Source: Billgrantia tianxiuensis (GTDB lineage: Bacteria; Pseudomonadota; Gammaproteobacteria; Pseudomonadales; Halomonadaceae). From it: a stretch of 64,000 bases of DNA. The notes below the pieces were generated by a model. The model saw only the letters and a list, made by a program, of their open reading frames with translations. It ran no database searches and had not been told where the DNA came from. Location: positions 4,340,001-4,404,000 of the forward strand of contig NZ_CP035042.1 of NCBI RefSeq assembly GCF_009834345.1. Direction: 5' to 3'. The stretch's first letter is position 1, and every line of letters begins with the position of its first letter. Both the position numbers and the translations under genes were made by a program. Of the stretch, positions 1-11,947 are shown one piece after another.

Positions 1-364
1 GCTTGCCGTTGGCGCTCTCCACCACCGCCTCCCCACCCTTGTTCCAGAAGCTCAGGTCACCCTGCTGATAACGCGCGCCGCTGGCTACCACCGCCGGCGT
101 CAGGCGATAGGCGCCATGTGCGGACCACAGCCGCAGCTCGCGCTCGCCGAAGGCCGTCACCAGGTCCTGCTGCGGCGTGCAGCGCCAGGCCTCGAAGCGC
201 TCGGCGCCGCCCGGGAACAGCGAGGAGGGCAATAGCGGCGCCGTGCTGGCGACCTGGTCGGTGGGCCGCGGTCCATCGCCAGAAGGCGCGGCACAGCCGC
301 CCAGCAGCAGCGAGCCGGCAAGGAAAAGAGCCGGGCGGAAAGAGGTAAGGACGCGAAGCGACAT
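1..364 (-). CDS. MliC-family lysozyme inhibitor lipoprotein, 3' end outside window
   Basis: The first 121 residues of a lipoprotein are visible; the C-terminus lies beyond the left edge. A hydrophobic signal peptide ends in the lipobox LLGGC at about residue 24, so the mature protein should be lipid-anchored. The visible C-terminal part has the pattern of membrane-bound inhibitors of C-type lysozyme: a Cys near the start of the domain (AWRC), then ASGARY, then FWNKGGEA. The SGxxY and KGxxA elements are the parts of MliC that contact lysozyme. The family acts in the periplasm or outer membrane and protects peptidoglycan. The gene is codirectional with metE, 104 bases upstream in transcription order, but no functional link is apparent. 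The family call rests on these motifs only. Confidence 0.75.
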   Translation of the reverse strand, partial: MSLRVLTSFRPALFLAGSLLLGGCAAPSGDGPRPTDQVASTAPLLPSSLFPGGAERFEAWRCTPQQDLVTAFGERELRLWSAHGAYRLTPAVVASGARYQQGDLSFWNKGGEAVVESANGK

Positions 365-468
365 GACAGTTCCTTGCAGAGTTCGAACGGCCACAGCATA
401 ACAGGCATCGGTGCCCTGCGGCCCGGCGCCTCTTTCACGCACCGCGAACGCAGCTTGCCTGCCCGGGG

Positions 469-2766
469 TCAGCCATGGCGGCGGCGCAGTTCGCGTGCCG
501 CCTCGACCATGTTGGCCAGGGCCGGCTCCACTTCCTCCCAGGCGCGAGTCTTGAGGCCACAATCCGGATTGACCCACAGCCGCTCGACGGGAATACGCTC
601 GGCCGCCTTCTCCATCAATTGCACCATCCAGGCCACCTCGGGAACGTTGGGCGAGTGAATGTCATAGACACCGGGCCCGATCTCGTTGGGATAGGCGAAG
701 TCCTGGAAAGCGTCGAGCAGCTCCATGTTGGAGCGTGAGGTCTCGATGGTGATGACGTCGGCATCCAGCGCGGCGATGGCGGCGATGATATCGTTGAACT
801 CCGAATAGCACATATGAGTGTGGATCTGCGTCGCATCCCGCGCGACCGAGGCGGTCAGGCGGAAACACTCCACTGCCCAGTCGAGATAGGCCTGCCACTC
901 ACCCTGGCGCAACGGCAACCCTTCACGCAGCGCCGGTTCGTCGATCTGGATCGCCGGGATACCGGCGGCCTCGAGATCGGCCACCTCGTCGCGCAGCGCC
1001 AGGGCGATCTGCCGGCAGGTCACCTCGCGGGGCTGGTCGTCGCGCACGAAGGACCATTGCAGCATGGTGACAGGCCCCGTGAGCATGCCCTTCACCGGCC
1101 GCTGGGTGAGCGACTGGGCGTAGCGGCTCCAGGCCACCGTCATCGGTGCCGGGCGGCTCACGTCGCCGACGATGACCGGCGGCTTGACGCAGCGCGAGCC
1201 GTAGCTTTGCACCCAGCCGTTACGGGTGAAGACGTAGCCATCGAGCTGCTCGCCGAAGTACTCGACCATGTCGTTGCGCTCGGCCTCACCGTGCACCAGC
1301 ATGTCGATGTCCAGCGCTTCCTGGCGCCGTACGGCGTCGGAGATTTCGTCGCGCATCTGGCTTTCATAGGCCTCCTGCCCCAGTTCGCCAGCCTTGTGGG
1401 CGCGGCGGGCGGCGCGGATCTCCGCGGTTTGGGGGAACGAGCCGATAGTCGTGGTGGGGAACAGCGGCAGGTCGAGCACGCGACGCTGAGCCCGGGCCCT
1501 GACCAGGTAGGGGTTGTCACGTGAAAGCTCGGCGTCGCCGACCCGGACCAGCCGCTCGGCCACCTCGGGCCGATGCAGCCGCGGCGAGGCGCGTCGGGCA
1601 TCCAGCGCCGTCGTGGCGGCTGCAACCCGGGCACGATCCTCCGCACTGGCGCGATTGCCCAGCAGCCGCGCCAAGGTCACGGTCTCGTCGAGCTTTTGGC
1701 GGGCGAAAGCCAGCCAGCTCTTGAGCTCCTCGTCGAGCCCATCCTCGTTTTCCAGGTCCACCGGCACGTGCAGCAGTGAGCAGGAGGGTGCCAGCCACAG
1801 CCGCTCGCCCAGGCGCATGCGGGCATTGGCCAGGCGCTCATGCAGCGCACCCAGGTCGGCACGCCAGACGTTGCGCCCATCGATGGCACCCACCGACAGC
1901 ACCTTGTAGCCGGGCAGGTTGTCGAGCACCGTGGTCAACTGCTCGGGGGCGCGTACCGCGTCGACGTGCAGGCCTTCCACCGGCAGATTCACGGCCAACT
2001 GCAGGTTGTCTTTGAGCCCGCCGAAATAAGTCGCCACCAGCAGCTTGACCGGAGAGGAGCGCAGGACGTTGTAGGCCGCCTCGAAGGCCTGCCGCCAAGC
2101 CAGCGGCAGATCCTGCACCAGTGCCGGCTCATCGAGCTGGACCCACTCCACGCCCTGCTCGGCCAGGCGTGCCAGGATCTCGCCATAGACCGGCAGCAGC
2201 GACTCGAGCAGGCTCAGACGATCGAAGCCCTCCTCGCGTGCCTTGCCCAGCCACAGCCAGGTCAGCGGTCCGGTGAGCGCCACCTTGACCGGATGCCCCG
2301 CCGCACGCGCCTCGGCCACCTCGTCGAACAGCCGCGTACTGGCGAGCTTGAATGCCTGGCCCTCGTGCAGCTCAGGGACCAGATAGTGATAGTTGGTATC
2401 GAAGTACTTGGTCATCTCGCAGGCGGCCGCCGACGTTCCACTGGGTGCCCGTCCGCGCGCCATGCGAAATTGCGTGTCCAGGTCGACTTCGCCGCGGGCA
2501 AGTTCATCCTGGGCGGCGAAACGTGCCGGCACGGCACCCACCAGCGTGGTGACGTTGAGCACCTGGTCATAGAAGGCGAAGTCGCCCACGGTAATCAGAT
2601 CGAGGCCGGCGTCTCGCTGCGCCTGCCAGTGCCGCGCCCGCAGCTCGCGGCCGGTGGCTTCCAGGGCGTCGCGCCCGATCTCACTGCGCCAGTAGGCCTC
2701 GACGGCTCGCTTGAGTTCACGCTGGGCGCCGATTCGCGGATAGCCAAGCACATGAGCTAATGTCAT
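469..2766 (-). CDS. metE: Cobalamin-independent methionine synthase MetE
   Basis: A 765-residue 5-methyltetrahydropteroyltriglutamate-homocysteine methyltransferase, full length for the family (E. coli 753). It makes methionine from homocysteine without B12. The N-terminus [17 protein letters not shown] is the conserved MetE opening. The C-terminal catalytic half carries the zinc ligands as HTHMCYSEF (His and Cys) and [10 protein letters not shown] (second Cys). The start follows a good ribosome binding site (AGGGA). It is divergent from metR with a 97-base gap, the classical arrangement in which MetR plus homocysteine activates metE. I saw no riboswitch in the upstream gap. Confidence 0.97.
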   Translation of the reverse strand: MTLAHVLGYPRIGAQRELKRAVEAYWRSEIGRDALEATGRELRARHWQAQRDAGLDLITVGDFAFYDQVLNVTTLVGAVPARFAAQDELARGEVDLDTQFRMARGRAPSGTSAAACEMTKYFDTNYHYLVPELHEGQAFKLASTRLFDEVAEARAAGHPVKVALTGPLTWLWLGKAREEGFDRLSLLESLLPVYGEILARLAEQGVEWVQLDEPALVQDLPLAWRQAFEAAYNVLRSSPVKLLVATYFGGLKDNLQLAVNLPVEGLHVDAVRAPEQLTTVLDNLPGYKVLSVGAIDGRNVWRADLGALHERLANARMRLGERLWLAPSCSLLHVPVDLENEDGLDEELKSWLAFARQKLDETVTLARLLGNRASAEDRARVAAATTALDARRASPRLHRPEVAERLVRVGDAELSRDNPYLVRARAQRRVLDLPLFPTTTIGSFPQTAEIRAARRAHKAGELGQEAYESQMRDEISDAVRRQEALDIDMLVHGEAERNDMVEYFGEQLDGYVFTRNGWVQSYGSRCVKPPVIVGDVSRPAPMTVAWSRYAQSLTQRPVKGMLTGPVTMLQWSFVRDDQPREVTCRQIALALRDEVADLEAAGIPAIQIDEPALREGLPLRQGEWQAYLDWAVECFRLTASVARDATQIHTHMCYSEFNDIIAAIAALDADVITIETSRSNMELLDAFQDFAYPNEIGPGVYDIHSPNVPEVAWMVQLMEKAAERIPVERLWVNPDCGLKTRAWEEVEPALANMVEAARELRRRHG

Positions 2767-2851
2767 GATAAATCCCTCTACGCATGAAAGATGCGGTAGA
2801 GTCTCGCCGGCACGATCACGTGAATCAAACTAAATATATTAACCTAGAACT

Positions 2852-2864
2852 TGAGTTAAACTCA
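2852..2864. promoter_or_regulatory. Candidate MetR operator overlapping the metR start codon
   Basis: TGAGTTAAACTCA is a perfect 5-bp inverted repeat around TAA. It has the LysR-type T-N11-A form and resembles the MetR consensus TGAA-N5-TTCA with one change per arm. Its last base is the A of the metR ATG, so binding there could block metR itself, as expected for an autorepressor. A second, poorer TGAA half-site lies at 2821-2824, nearer metE. The assignment is inferred from symmetry and position. Confidence 0.5.
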
Positions 2865-3778
2865 TGATCGAATTCCGCCACCTGCGCACTCTGGTTGCCC
2901 TGCGTGATGCCGGCTCGCTGGTCGAGGCTGCCGAGCGGGTCCACTTGACCCAATCTGCCCTGTCTCATCAGATTAAGGATCTGGAAGAACGCCTGGGAAC
3001 GGCGCTGTTCGTGCGCAAGACGCGGCCGGTGGAGTTCACCCGTGCCGGCCAGCGCCTGCTGTCGCTGGCCGAGCAGGTGCTGCCGCTGGTACGCATGGCC
3101 GAGCGCGATGTGGCCCGATTGATCGGCCATGAGCCGGGACGTTTGCACATGGCCATCGAGTGCCACAGCTGCTTCCAGTGGCTGATGCCAACCATCGATA
3201 ACTTCCGCGACCACTGGCCGGAGGTGGAAATCGACATTCCCGGCGGCCATCACTTCGATCCGCTGCCGGCACTGGCCCGCGAGCAGCTCGACCTGGTGAT
3301 CACCGCCGACCCCCAGCCGTTGCCCAGCGTGCATTACGAGCCATTGTTCCGCTACCAGGGGCTGCTGGCCGTCGCCCGCCAGCATCGCCTTGCCGATCGC
3401 GCCTACATCGAACCCGGGGACTTGGCCGAGGAGACCCTGATCACTTACCCCGTGGAGCATGCCCGACTGGACGTGTTCACCCAGTTCCTCGACCCCGCCG
3501 GCGTGCGCCCGCGCGAGGTACGCACCGCCGAACTCACGATCATGATGATGCAACTGGTGGCCAGCGGTCGGGGCGTCTGCGCACTACCCAACTGGGCGTT
3601 GACGGAGTATCTGGAACGCGACTACGTGAAGGCGGTGGGGCTCGGCGAGGCAGGCATGTGGAGCACCCTGTATGCGGCGATTCGCGACGAGAGCCGCGAA
3701 CAGGCGTGGATGGAGGATTTCCTGCGCACGGCCCGCGAGACCTCCTTCGCGGTGCTGGAAGGCATCAAACCGGCTTGA
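2864..3778 (+). CDS. metR: LysR-family activator of methionine genes, MetR
   Basis: A 304-residue LysR-type regulator. The N-terminal winged helix-turn-helix (residues 1-60) contains AAERVHLTQSALSHQIKDLE, and the C-terminal two thirds form the effector-binding domain. In this family homocysteine is the co-effector, and the main targets are metE and other met genes. Divergence from metE supports MetR over other LysR paralogues. No strong Shine-Dalgarno precedes the ATG; instead a palindrome runs into the start codon, so translation may be weak or regulated. The 3' end overlaps the convergent histidine kinase gene by 14 bases. Confidence 0.93.
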   Translation: MIEFRHLRTLVALRDAGSLVEAAERVHLTQSALSHQIKDLEERLGTALFVRKTRPVEFTRAGQRLLSLAEQVLPLVRMAERDVARLIGHEPGRLHMAIECHSCFQWLMPTIDNFRDHWPEVEIDIPGGHHFDPLPALAREQLDLVITADPQPLPSVHYEPLFRYQGLLAVARQHRLADRAYIEPGDLAEETLITYPVEHARLDVFTQFLDPAGVRPREVRTAELTIMMMQLVASGRGVCALPNWALTEYLERDYVKAVGLGEAGMWSTLYAAIRDESREQAWMEDFLRTARETSFAVLEGIKPA

Positions 3779-5402
3779 TCGGCAGCTTGTTCCTGCCGCC
3801 CATCCCCCTCGGCAACAACAGCGAGAAGCGCGCACCGCCCAGCTCCTGGCTGTCGTCGACCACCACGCTACCCCCATGCCAGGCCATGATCTTCTGCACG
3901 ATGGAAAGGCCCAGCCCGTAACCACCGCTACGCCGGGTTCGGCTGTCATCGAGTCGGGCAAAGGGCTTGAAGATTGCCTGGCGCTCACCAGCGGGAACGC
4001 CGGGACCGTCGTCTTCGATATCCAGGCGCACCAGGCGCGACTCCAGCGAGAGCCGTACCAGCACGCGAGACTGCGCATGCCGACAGGCGTTGGCCACCAG
4101 GTTCTGCAGCGCCCGTTGGAGGTAGCGCGGGTCGGCCTCCACCTCCACCTCGGAGCCCGGCGCCAGAGCAAGGCGCAGATGGGCATGCAACGGCGCCAGG
4201 GTCTCGATGACCCGTTCGGCGAGGGCCCGACAGTCGATTCGGGTGCGCTCCAGCTCGGCACCGTTGACCATGCCGCTGTCGAGCCGCGCGTAGGTGAGGA
4301 TCTCGTCGATGAGCTGGTCGAGCTCCTCGATGTCGCTGTCGATACCATGGAGTTGACGGTGAATGGCCGGATCGTCGGTCATGTCCTCGACCATTTGCAT
4401 GGCGAAGCGGATACGCGCCACCGGTGTGCGCAACTCGTGGGATACCGCCCGGATCATCTCCTGCTGTGAGCGCAGCAGGGACTGTACCTGGGCCGCCATG
4501 GCATTGAAGGCCATCCCCACGCGGCCGATGAAGCCGCCACCGTCGACCTTGACCCGCGTATCGAGGCGGCCACTGGCGATACGCCCCGCGGCCAGCTCGA
4601 GCCGGGCTAGGCGCGCCTCGACGCCGCGCACGATCAGGTAGATGATCGCGGCGAGAACGCCGAGCATGATCACCAGCACCAGCAGCAACAGCGAGATGGG
4701 AGTGGGCTCCAGCGCCGAGACCGGGCCAATCGACAACCATTGACGCGAGCCGTCGGCGGCAGGCACGGCCAGGTGGACCGTCAGCGCCCAATGGCCCGGC
4801 AGCAGGCGAATCACCAGCTCGCCGTCGCGCAGGCGGGTGAGCTGGTGGCTGTCGAGGCCTTCGGGGGCCAGATCGCGGAGCTGAACCGGCAACGCATCGC
4901 TGGTCACCCCCGCGAGGCGTCGCTGACGCGCCTCGCCGTCGACCTCTGCCAGCCAATCGCCGAGCATCTGTGCCAGGCCACGCAGCTGGCGCTCATTGAG
5001 CCCCGAAAGCCGCGCCTCCAGGATGCGCTCTTCCCGCGGCAGGCGCCGATAGAGCCGCCAGCCCTCCTCGTCGTGAACCTTGACCAGCACGCGGCCACGC
5101 TCCAGCCGCCGACGCTCGAACCAGCCGAGGTCGGTGCTCTCCGGCTCACGCAGGGAAAGGCGCATGTCGAGCATGTCGGATTGCTGGGTCAGCCAGTTGC
5201 CGCGCTCGTGGGCGGGCAAAGCCGCCACCCGCCAGGTCAGCAGTTGCAGCGGCGCTTCGGCAAGCTGTTCACGATACTGCTCGACTCGCACCCGATCGAC
5301 CAAGGCCAGGCCCATCAGGGCCAGGCCGAAGGTCAACAGCAGCGCCAGCGCCAAGGCCAGATAGACACGCAGGAAGGAGCCATCGGCCAGGAACCGCTGC
5401 AT
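3765..5402 (-). CDS. RstB-like sensor histidine kinase
   Basis: A 545-residue membrane sensor kinase. A membrane segment at about residues 11-34 and another at about 226-250 flank a periplasmic region of roughly 190 residues, followed by HAMP. The phosphoacceptor box is AVSHELRTPVARIRF, very like RstB. The ATP-binding domain has the N box (LQNLVANACRHA), the G1 box (DIEDDGPGVP) and the G2 box (GGYGLGLSIV), so the kinase appears intact. It lies 3 bases downstream of its response regulator, so the two are almost certainly cotranscribed. In enterics RstBA belongs to the PhoP network (Mg2+ and acid); whether the same signal applies here is unknown. Its end overlaps metR tail-to-tail. Confidence 0.85.
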   Translation of the reverse strand: MQRFLADGSFLRVYLALALALLLTFGLALMGLALVDRVRVEQYREQLAEAPLQLLTWRVAALPAHERGNWLTQQSDMLDMRLSLREPESTDLGWFERRRLERGRVLVKVHDEEGWRLYRRLPREERILEARLSGLNERQLRGLAQMLGDWLAEVDGEARQRRLAGVTSDALPVQLRDLAPEGLDSHQLTRLRDGELVIRLLPGHWALTVHLAVPAADGSRQWLSIGPVSALEPTPISLLLLVLVIMLGVLAAIIYLIVRGVEARLARLELAAGRIASGRLDTRVKVDGGGFIGRVGMAFNAMAAQVQSLLRSQQEMIRAVSHELRTPVARIRFAMQMVEDMTDDPAIHRQLHGIDSDIEELDQLIDEILTYARLDSGMVNGAELERTRIDCRALAERVIETLAPLHAHLRLALAPGSEVEVEADPRYLQRALQNLVANACRHAQSRVLVRLSLESRLVRLDIEDDGPGVPAGERQAIFKPFARLDDSRTRRSGGYGLGLSIVQKIMAWHGGSVVVDDSQELGGARFSLLLPRGMGGRNKLPIKPV

Positions 5403-5405
5403 CGA

Positions 5406-6173
5406 TCAGGCATCCTTGACGAACAGGTAGCCCTTGCTGCGTACCGTCTTGATCCGGTGCGGATGGTTGGGATCGTCGCCGATCTTGGGCCGTATTCGCG
5501 ATACCCGGACGTCGATGGAGCGATCCTGGCCGTCGTACTTGATGCCGCGCAGGTCGCTGAAGATCTCCTCGCGGGTGAGCACGCGCCCAGCATTGCTAGC
5601 CAGTAGCCACAACAGGTCGAACTCGGCGCTGGTGAGGTCGATGCGCTCGCCGTGCAGCCATGCCTCGCGGGTGGCGCTATCGATCTCGAGGTTGCCGAAG
5701 GTGAGCCGGGCATCACCGGACTGCTCGGCATTCTCCGCGCGGCGCAGCAAGGCGCGCATGCGCGCCAGCAGTACCCTGGGCTGGACCGGCTTGGGCACAT
5801 AGTCGTCGGCGCCCATCTCCAGCCCCAATACTTGGTCCATGTCGTCGGTGCGGGCGGTCAACATCAGGATCGGCCCGGAATAGTCGGGCCGGGCCCGGCG
5901 GCAGATCGACAGTCCGTCCTCACCGGGCAGCATCAGATCGAGGATCACCAGATCGGGCTGTAGTGCCAGAATCTGCTCCACGCCTCGCGAGCCCTCGGCC
6001 TCCACCGTTACCTTGAAGCCATTCGACTCCAGATAGTCTCGGGTGAGCTCGGCCAGGCGCACGTCATCCTCGATAATCAGCACGTGTTCCATGTCGCTGG
6101 TTTCCAGGTTGTCATCCATCCTACTCATCCCCGTGCTGGGCTTCGTTGTCATCGGGACACCCTGTCCCGCCAA
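5406..6173 (-). CDS. RstA-like OmpR-family response regulator
   Basis: Up to 255 residues. The receiver domain begins at MEHVLIIEDDVRLAEL, with the acidic pair EDD, the phosphorylated Asp in LVILDLMLPGEDG and the conserved Lys in YVPKPVQP. The C-terminal winged-helix DNA-binding domain ends in RTVRSKGYLFV-type sequence. The receiver resembles RstA more than OmpR or PhoB (SGPILMLTA, LEMGADDY). Five in-frame ATGs precede or begin the domain. The start nearest the domain is at 6092, with a GGAA about 10 bases upstream, and may be the true one; the longer start is given. It is paired with the kinase 3 bases downstream. Confidence 0.87.
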   Translation of the reverse strand: MAGQGVPMTTKPSTGMSRMDDNLETSDMEHVLIIEDDVRLAELTRDYLESNGFKVTVEAEGSRGVEQILALQPDLVILDLMLPGEDGLSICRRARPDYSGPILMLTARTDDMDQVLGLEMGADDYVPKPVQPRVLLARMRALLRRAENAEQSGDARLTFGNLEIDSATREAWLHGERIDLTSAEFDLLWLLASNAGRVLTREEIFSDLRGIKYDGQDRSIDVRVSRIRPKIGDDPNHPHRIKTVRSKGYLFVKDA

Positions 6174-6326
6174 TTACTGAATCAAGGATACCCGAAATAG
6201 GGTTTTTCGCATGCCTTTCATGACAATTCGCGTCCTTGCAGCTTGCCAGCGAAGCATAGCCCGGACTGGGGCAACAACCCAAAGGATGCCCCCAGCCGAG
6301 TCACAGCTCACTCACAGGATATCCAC

Positions 6327-6355
6327 TTGAAGGCGACGAAAAAGCACACTATCTT
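6327..6355 (+). promoter_or_regulatory. Candidate sigma-70 promoter of nrdAB
   Basis: TTGAAG at 6327-6332 and TATCTT at 6350-6355 are separated by 17 bases. The -10 element lies inside the first NrdR box, which fits repression of nrdAB by NrdR. The hexamers match the consensus only moderately. Confidence 0.45.
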
Positions 6356-6359
6356 GTGC
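6344..6359. promoter_or_regulatory. NrdR box 1
   Basis: The 16-base element GCACACTATCTTGTGC matches most positions of the NrdR consensus (ACACWATATNTWGTGT type) and is nearly palindromic. It lies about 110 bases before the nrdA start and overlaps the candidate -10. Confidence 0.8.
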
Positions 6360-6374
6360 TCTCAAAGGAGAACG

Positions 6375-6390
6375 ACACAAGATGATGTGC
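6375..6390. promoter_or_regulatory. NrdR box 2
   Basis: ACACAAGATGATGTGC is the second NrdR-type element, in the same orientation and 31 bases (about three helical turns) from the first. That pairing and spacing are typical of NrdR-controlled ribonucleotide reductase promoters, where one NrdR oligomer bridges the two sites. Confidence 0.8.
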
Positions 6391-6468
6391 ATTTAGCAAG
6401 CCTTGCCTCGGCTGTCAATGCCCTTCATCGCCCTGACTCATCCCCACGCAGAAGGGATTATCGGCCCC

Positions 6469-9369
<2,901 letters not shown>

Positions 9370-9499
9370 CGACCAAGAGCGAAGAAGGAAGACGGCGCTG
9401 CGCGCCGATGAAGAGGAAAGCGCATGCGGTACTCCCCTCTTCCGCCCGAAGGGCGCTTCCTTCTCATGTCTTCCATCTATTCCGAGGAACGAGGACAAC

Positions 9500-10732
9500 A
9501 TGCTGAACTGGGATGAGTTCCACGAGGACGAAGCCACCGTCGCCGAGCAGCCGGCCAAGGCCGCGCCGGCACCTGCCGCCAAGCCGCAGCCCGCGGCCGT
9601 GGAGGAAAGCCGCGGCAGCTACCAGGCCGCCGACAGAGACCGCTTGGCGCGGGCGCGCAAGTCGCTCGAAGAGCTCGACGTGGCGGCCGGCCTCGAGGAG
9701 CTGGAGATGGGGGCGGCGCGCATCGAGGTCAGCGACAAGCAGATGATCAACGCCCGCGCCGACCTCAACCAGCTGGTGCCCTTCAAGTACGAGTGGGCGT
9801 GGCAGAAGTACCTGGACGGCAGTGCCAACCACTGGATGCCCCAGGAAGTGAACATGAACGCCGATATCGCCCTGTGGAAGAGCCAGGACGGCCTGACCGA
9901 GGACGAACGGCGCATCGTGATGCGCAGCCTAGGTTACTTCTCCACCGCCGACTCGCTGGTGGCCAACAACCTGGTGCTGGCGCTGTATCGCCTGATCACC
10001 AACCCCGAGTGCCGCCAGTACCTGCTGCGCCAGGCCTTCGAGGAGGCGATCCACACCCACGCCTACCAGTACTGCGTGGAGTCGCTGGGCATGGATGAAG
10101 GCGAAGTCTTCAACATGTACCGCGAGGTACCGTCGGTGGCCGCCAAGTCGGCCTGGAGCCTCAAGCACACCCAGTCGCTGGCGCGCCCCGACTTCAACAC
10201 CGGCACGCCGGAGAGCGACCAGGAGCTGCTGCGCAACCTGATCGCCTTCTACTGCGTCACCGAGGGCATCTTCTTCTACTGCGGCTTTAGCCAGATCCTC
10301 TCCATGGGCCGGCGCAACAAGATGACCGGCGTCGCCGAACAGTTCCAGTACATCCTGCGCGACGAGTCGATGCACCTGAACTTCGGCGTCGACATGATCA
10401 ACCAGATCAAGATCGAGAACCCGCACCTGTGGACGCCCGAGTTCCAGGACGAGGTGACCCAGATGATCCTCGAGGGCACCGAGCTCGAGATCGCCTACGC
10501 CCGCGACTCCATGCCCCGCGGCGTGCTGGGAATGAACGCGGCGATCATGGAGGAGTACCTGCACTTCATCTGCAACCGCCGCCTGGCCCAGATCGGGCTC
10601 AAGGAGCAGTTCCCCGGTGCGCAGAACCCTTTCCCGTGGATGAGCGAGATCATCGATCTGCGCAAGGAGAAGAACTTCTTCGAGACCCGCGTCACCGAGT
10701 ACCAGGTCGGCGGCGCGTTGAGCTGGGATTGA
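9500..10732 (+). CDS. nrdB: Class Ia ribonucleotide reductase, beta subunit
   Basis: A 410-residue radical-generating subunit. The start at 9500 has GAGGAACGAGG just upstream; an in-frame extension further upstream is out-of-context sequence and was not used. The diiron/tyrosyl site is intact: DIALWKSQ (Asp), [12 protein letters not shown] (Glu, His and the radical Tyr), and DESMHLNFG (Glu, His). The first 80 residues are Ala/Pro/Glu-rich and probably disordered. It pairs with NrdA to reduce ribonucleoside diphosphates. A strong hairpin terminator follows directly. Confidence 0.97.
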   Translation: MLNWDEFHEDEATVAEQPAKAAPAPAAKPQPAAVEESRGSYQAADRDRLARARKSLEELDVAAGLEELEMGAARIEVSDKQMINARADLNQLVPFKYEWAWQKYLDGSANHWMPQEVNMNADIALWKSQDGLTEDERRIVMRSLGYFSTADSLVANNLVLALYRLITNPECRQYLLRQAFEEAIHTHAYQYCVESLGMDEGEVFNMYREVPSVAAKSAWSLKHTQSLARPDFNTGTPESDQELLRNLIAFYCVTEGIFFYCGFSQILSMGRRNKMTGVAEQFQYILRDESMHLNFGVDMINQIKIENPHLWTPEFQDEVTQMILEGTELEIAYARDSMPRGVLGMNAAIMEEYLHFICNRRLAQIGLKEQFPGAQNPFPWMSEIIDLRKEKNFFETRVTEYQVGGALSWD

Positions 10733-10750
10733 TTCCCTCTCACTCTTTAG

Positions 10751-10776
10751 CCCCACTCAACGTGAGTGGGGCGCTT
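10751..10776 (+). terminator. Terminator of nrdAB
   Basis: CCCCACTC and GAGTGGGG form a perfect 8-bp stem with a 5-base loop (aacgt), followed by CGCTTT. It starts 18 bases after the nrdB stop. Confidence 0.8.
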
Positions 10777-10844
10777 TACCAAGCTGGATAAAGGAGTCGA
10801 AGGCCTTCATGTAGTTCCCCCGGTAGCCAACCCAGAGGTGCGTC

Positions 10845-10988
10845 ATGTCCAGAAAAAGCGTTCCCGTAAAGACACATCGCCGCTCATCCCCTTCCCGGCC
10901 TGCCAAAGCCTCGCCAAAGCCCGGCCCCAAGACGGTCCTCGTCAGGCCTCACCGGCGCTCGCCACCCAAACAAGCCATGCACGAGTAA
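10845..10988 (+). CDS. Small basic protein, unknown function (47 aa)
   Basis: A short frame starting MSRKSVPVKTHRRSS, with an AGAGG ribosome binding site 6 bases before the ATG. It is rich in Lys, Arg, Pro and Ser and contains two copies of V-x-x-H-R-R (VKTHRR near residue 8, VRPHRR near residue 34). There is no membrane segment and no Cys. It sits alone between the nrdAB terminator and a hypothetical gene. I do not recognise the family. Strong charge suggests nucleic acid contact, but that is speculation. The 41-residue protein at 15047 has a similar twofold VxxHxRK pattern. Confidence 0.45.
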   Translation: MSRKSVPVKTHRRSSPSRPAKASPKPGPKTVLVRPHRRSPPKQAMHE

Positions 10989-11043
10989 GCGCCTGCCCAG
11001 CCGGCAAACCTAACGGCACCTTCTGCAAAGCGAGGTAAACGTC

Positions 11044-11373
11044 ATGGGAAGTTTCTACGCCAACGTCGATGCCCAACGCAGTGGAACGCATCTTCCCCGC
11101 GACTCACAGGACTGGCAACACGCCCTGGATCAGGCCCTGGCTGCCCACGGCGGCCCCAACGCCCTGGCCCTCTACCCTCATGTGGCCTTCGCCTTCCCCT
11201 CGTCATCGCCCAACCCCTATACCCGCGAGTATCCGCTGCTCGACTATCGCGAACTCAAGGAGTGGGCCAACTCGCGGGGGTGGCGGGTTCGCCCGGCTCC
11301 CGAGCGCGCCCCGGATGGTGAGAAATACAGCCCGCCGGTACGCTTCACGCGTGTTGCGAGCCGTTACCATTGA
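11044..11373 (+). CDS. Conserved-looking hypothetical protein (109 aa)
   Basis: A 109-residue soluble protein starting MGSFYANVDAQ, with mostly G/C third positions, which distinguishes it from the overlapping alternative frame. An AGCGAGGT stretch shortly upstream can serve as ribosome binding site. It has no signal peptide or membrane segment. The visible blocks (NALALYPHVAFAFP, YPLLDYRELKEWANSRGWRVR) suggest a small alpha/beta fold, but I recognise no family. The Nudix gene follows after 14 bases and is probably cotranscribed. Confidence 0.6.
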   Translation: MGSFYANVDAQRSGTHLPRDSQDWQHALDQALAAHGGPNALALYPHVAFAFPSSSPNPYTREYPLLDYRELKEWANSRGWRVRPAPERAPDGEKYSPPVRFTRVASRYH

Positions 11374-11387
11374 GGAATAACGGGTCC

Positions 11388-11822
11388 ATGAGCCAGGCTC
11401 ATCAGTCCATCCTGCGCATCGCCGCAGCTCTGATCCTCGATGCCAAAGGCCGCCTGCTGCTGGTGCGCAAACGCGGTACCGAACGCTTCATGCAGGCCGG
11501 CGGCAAGCTCGAGTCCGGCGAGCCGGCCGAAGCGGCACTGCGCAGAGAAGTGCACGAGGAACTCGGCCAGACACCTACCGCATTGCGCTACCTGGGTGAA
11601 TTCACCGCGCCTGCCGCCAACGAGCCGGAGAGCCTGGTTCATGCCCATCTCTTCCTGACCGAGCTGCCGTCACCCGTGGCGGCAGCCGCTGAAATCGCCG
11701 AGCTGCGTTGGGTCACGCCTGAAGAGGCTGACCACCTGCCTCTCGCAGCGCTGACTCGCGACCAGGTGTTGCCGCTAGCTATGCGCCTGCTCCACAACGA
11801 GGTGCCCATGTCGTTGTCGTGA
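11388..11822 (+). CDS. Nudix hydrolase
   Basis: A 144-residue Nudix protein. The full signature is present: G at the start of GGKLESGE, then REVHEELG (GX5EX7REUXEEXGU), which binds divalent metal for pyrophosphate hydrolysis. The flanking strands RIAAALILDAKGRLLLVRKRG and LRYLGEFTAPAANEPES are typical. The long linker after the box and the WVTPEEADHLPLA end resemble small sanitising or NUDT-like enzymes; the substrate cannot be told. The start used is MSQAHQS, with a GAGGAATAACGGG stretch upstream; an ATG six codons earlier is an alternative. Confidence 0.88.
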   Translation: MSQAHQSILRIAAALILDAKGRLLLVRKRGTERFMQAGGKLESGEPAEAALRREVHEELGQTPTALRYLGEFTAPAANEPESLVHAHLFLTELPSPVAAAAEIAELRWVTPEEADHLPLAALTRDQVLPLAMRLLHNEVPMSLS

Positions 11823-11840
11823 TCGCTGTCGCCTCCTACG

Positions 11841-11880
11841 CTCACCAGAGTCCCGCTCACCAGAGTCCCGCTCACCAGAA
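11841..11880. repeat. 15-base tandem repeat, about 2.7 copies
   Basis: CTCACCAGAGTCCCG occurs at 11841-11855 and 11856-11870, and a partial third copy runs to 11880. It lies between the Nudix gene and the membrane hydrolase gene. The copies are identical, which suggests recent slippage. Confidence 0.85.
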
Positions 11881-11947
11881 CCCACTGCGCGTGAGCGTGT
11901 CGCTGCACTGGTAAGCGCCTGGCTAGCCGGACTGCGCTGACACCGCC

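Noticed and set aside
2767..2863. Riboswitch upstream of metE
   Set aside because: The gap is under 100 bases, with no cobalamin- or SAM-riboswitch-like conserved cores; the MetR arrangement explains control.
6317..6326. DnaA box before nrdA
   Set aside because: ATATCCACT matches the TTATCCACA consensus at only seven of nine positions and stands alone.
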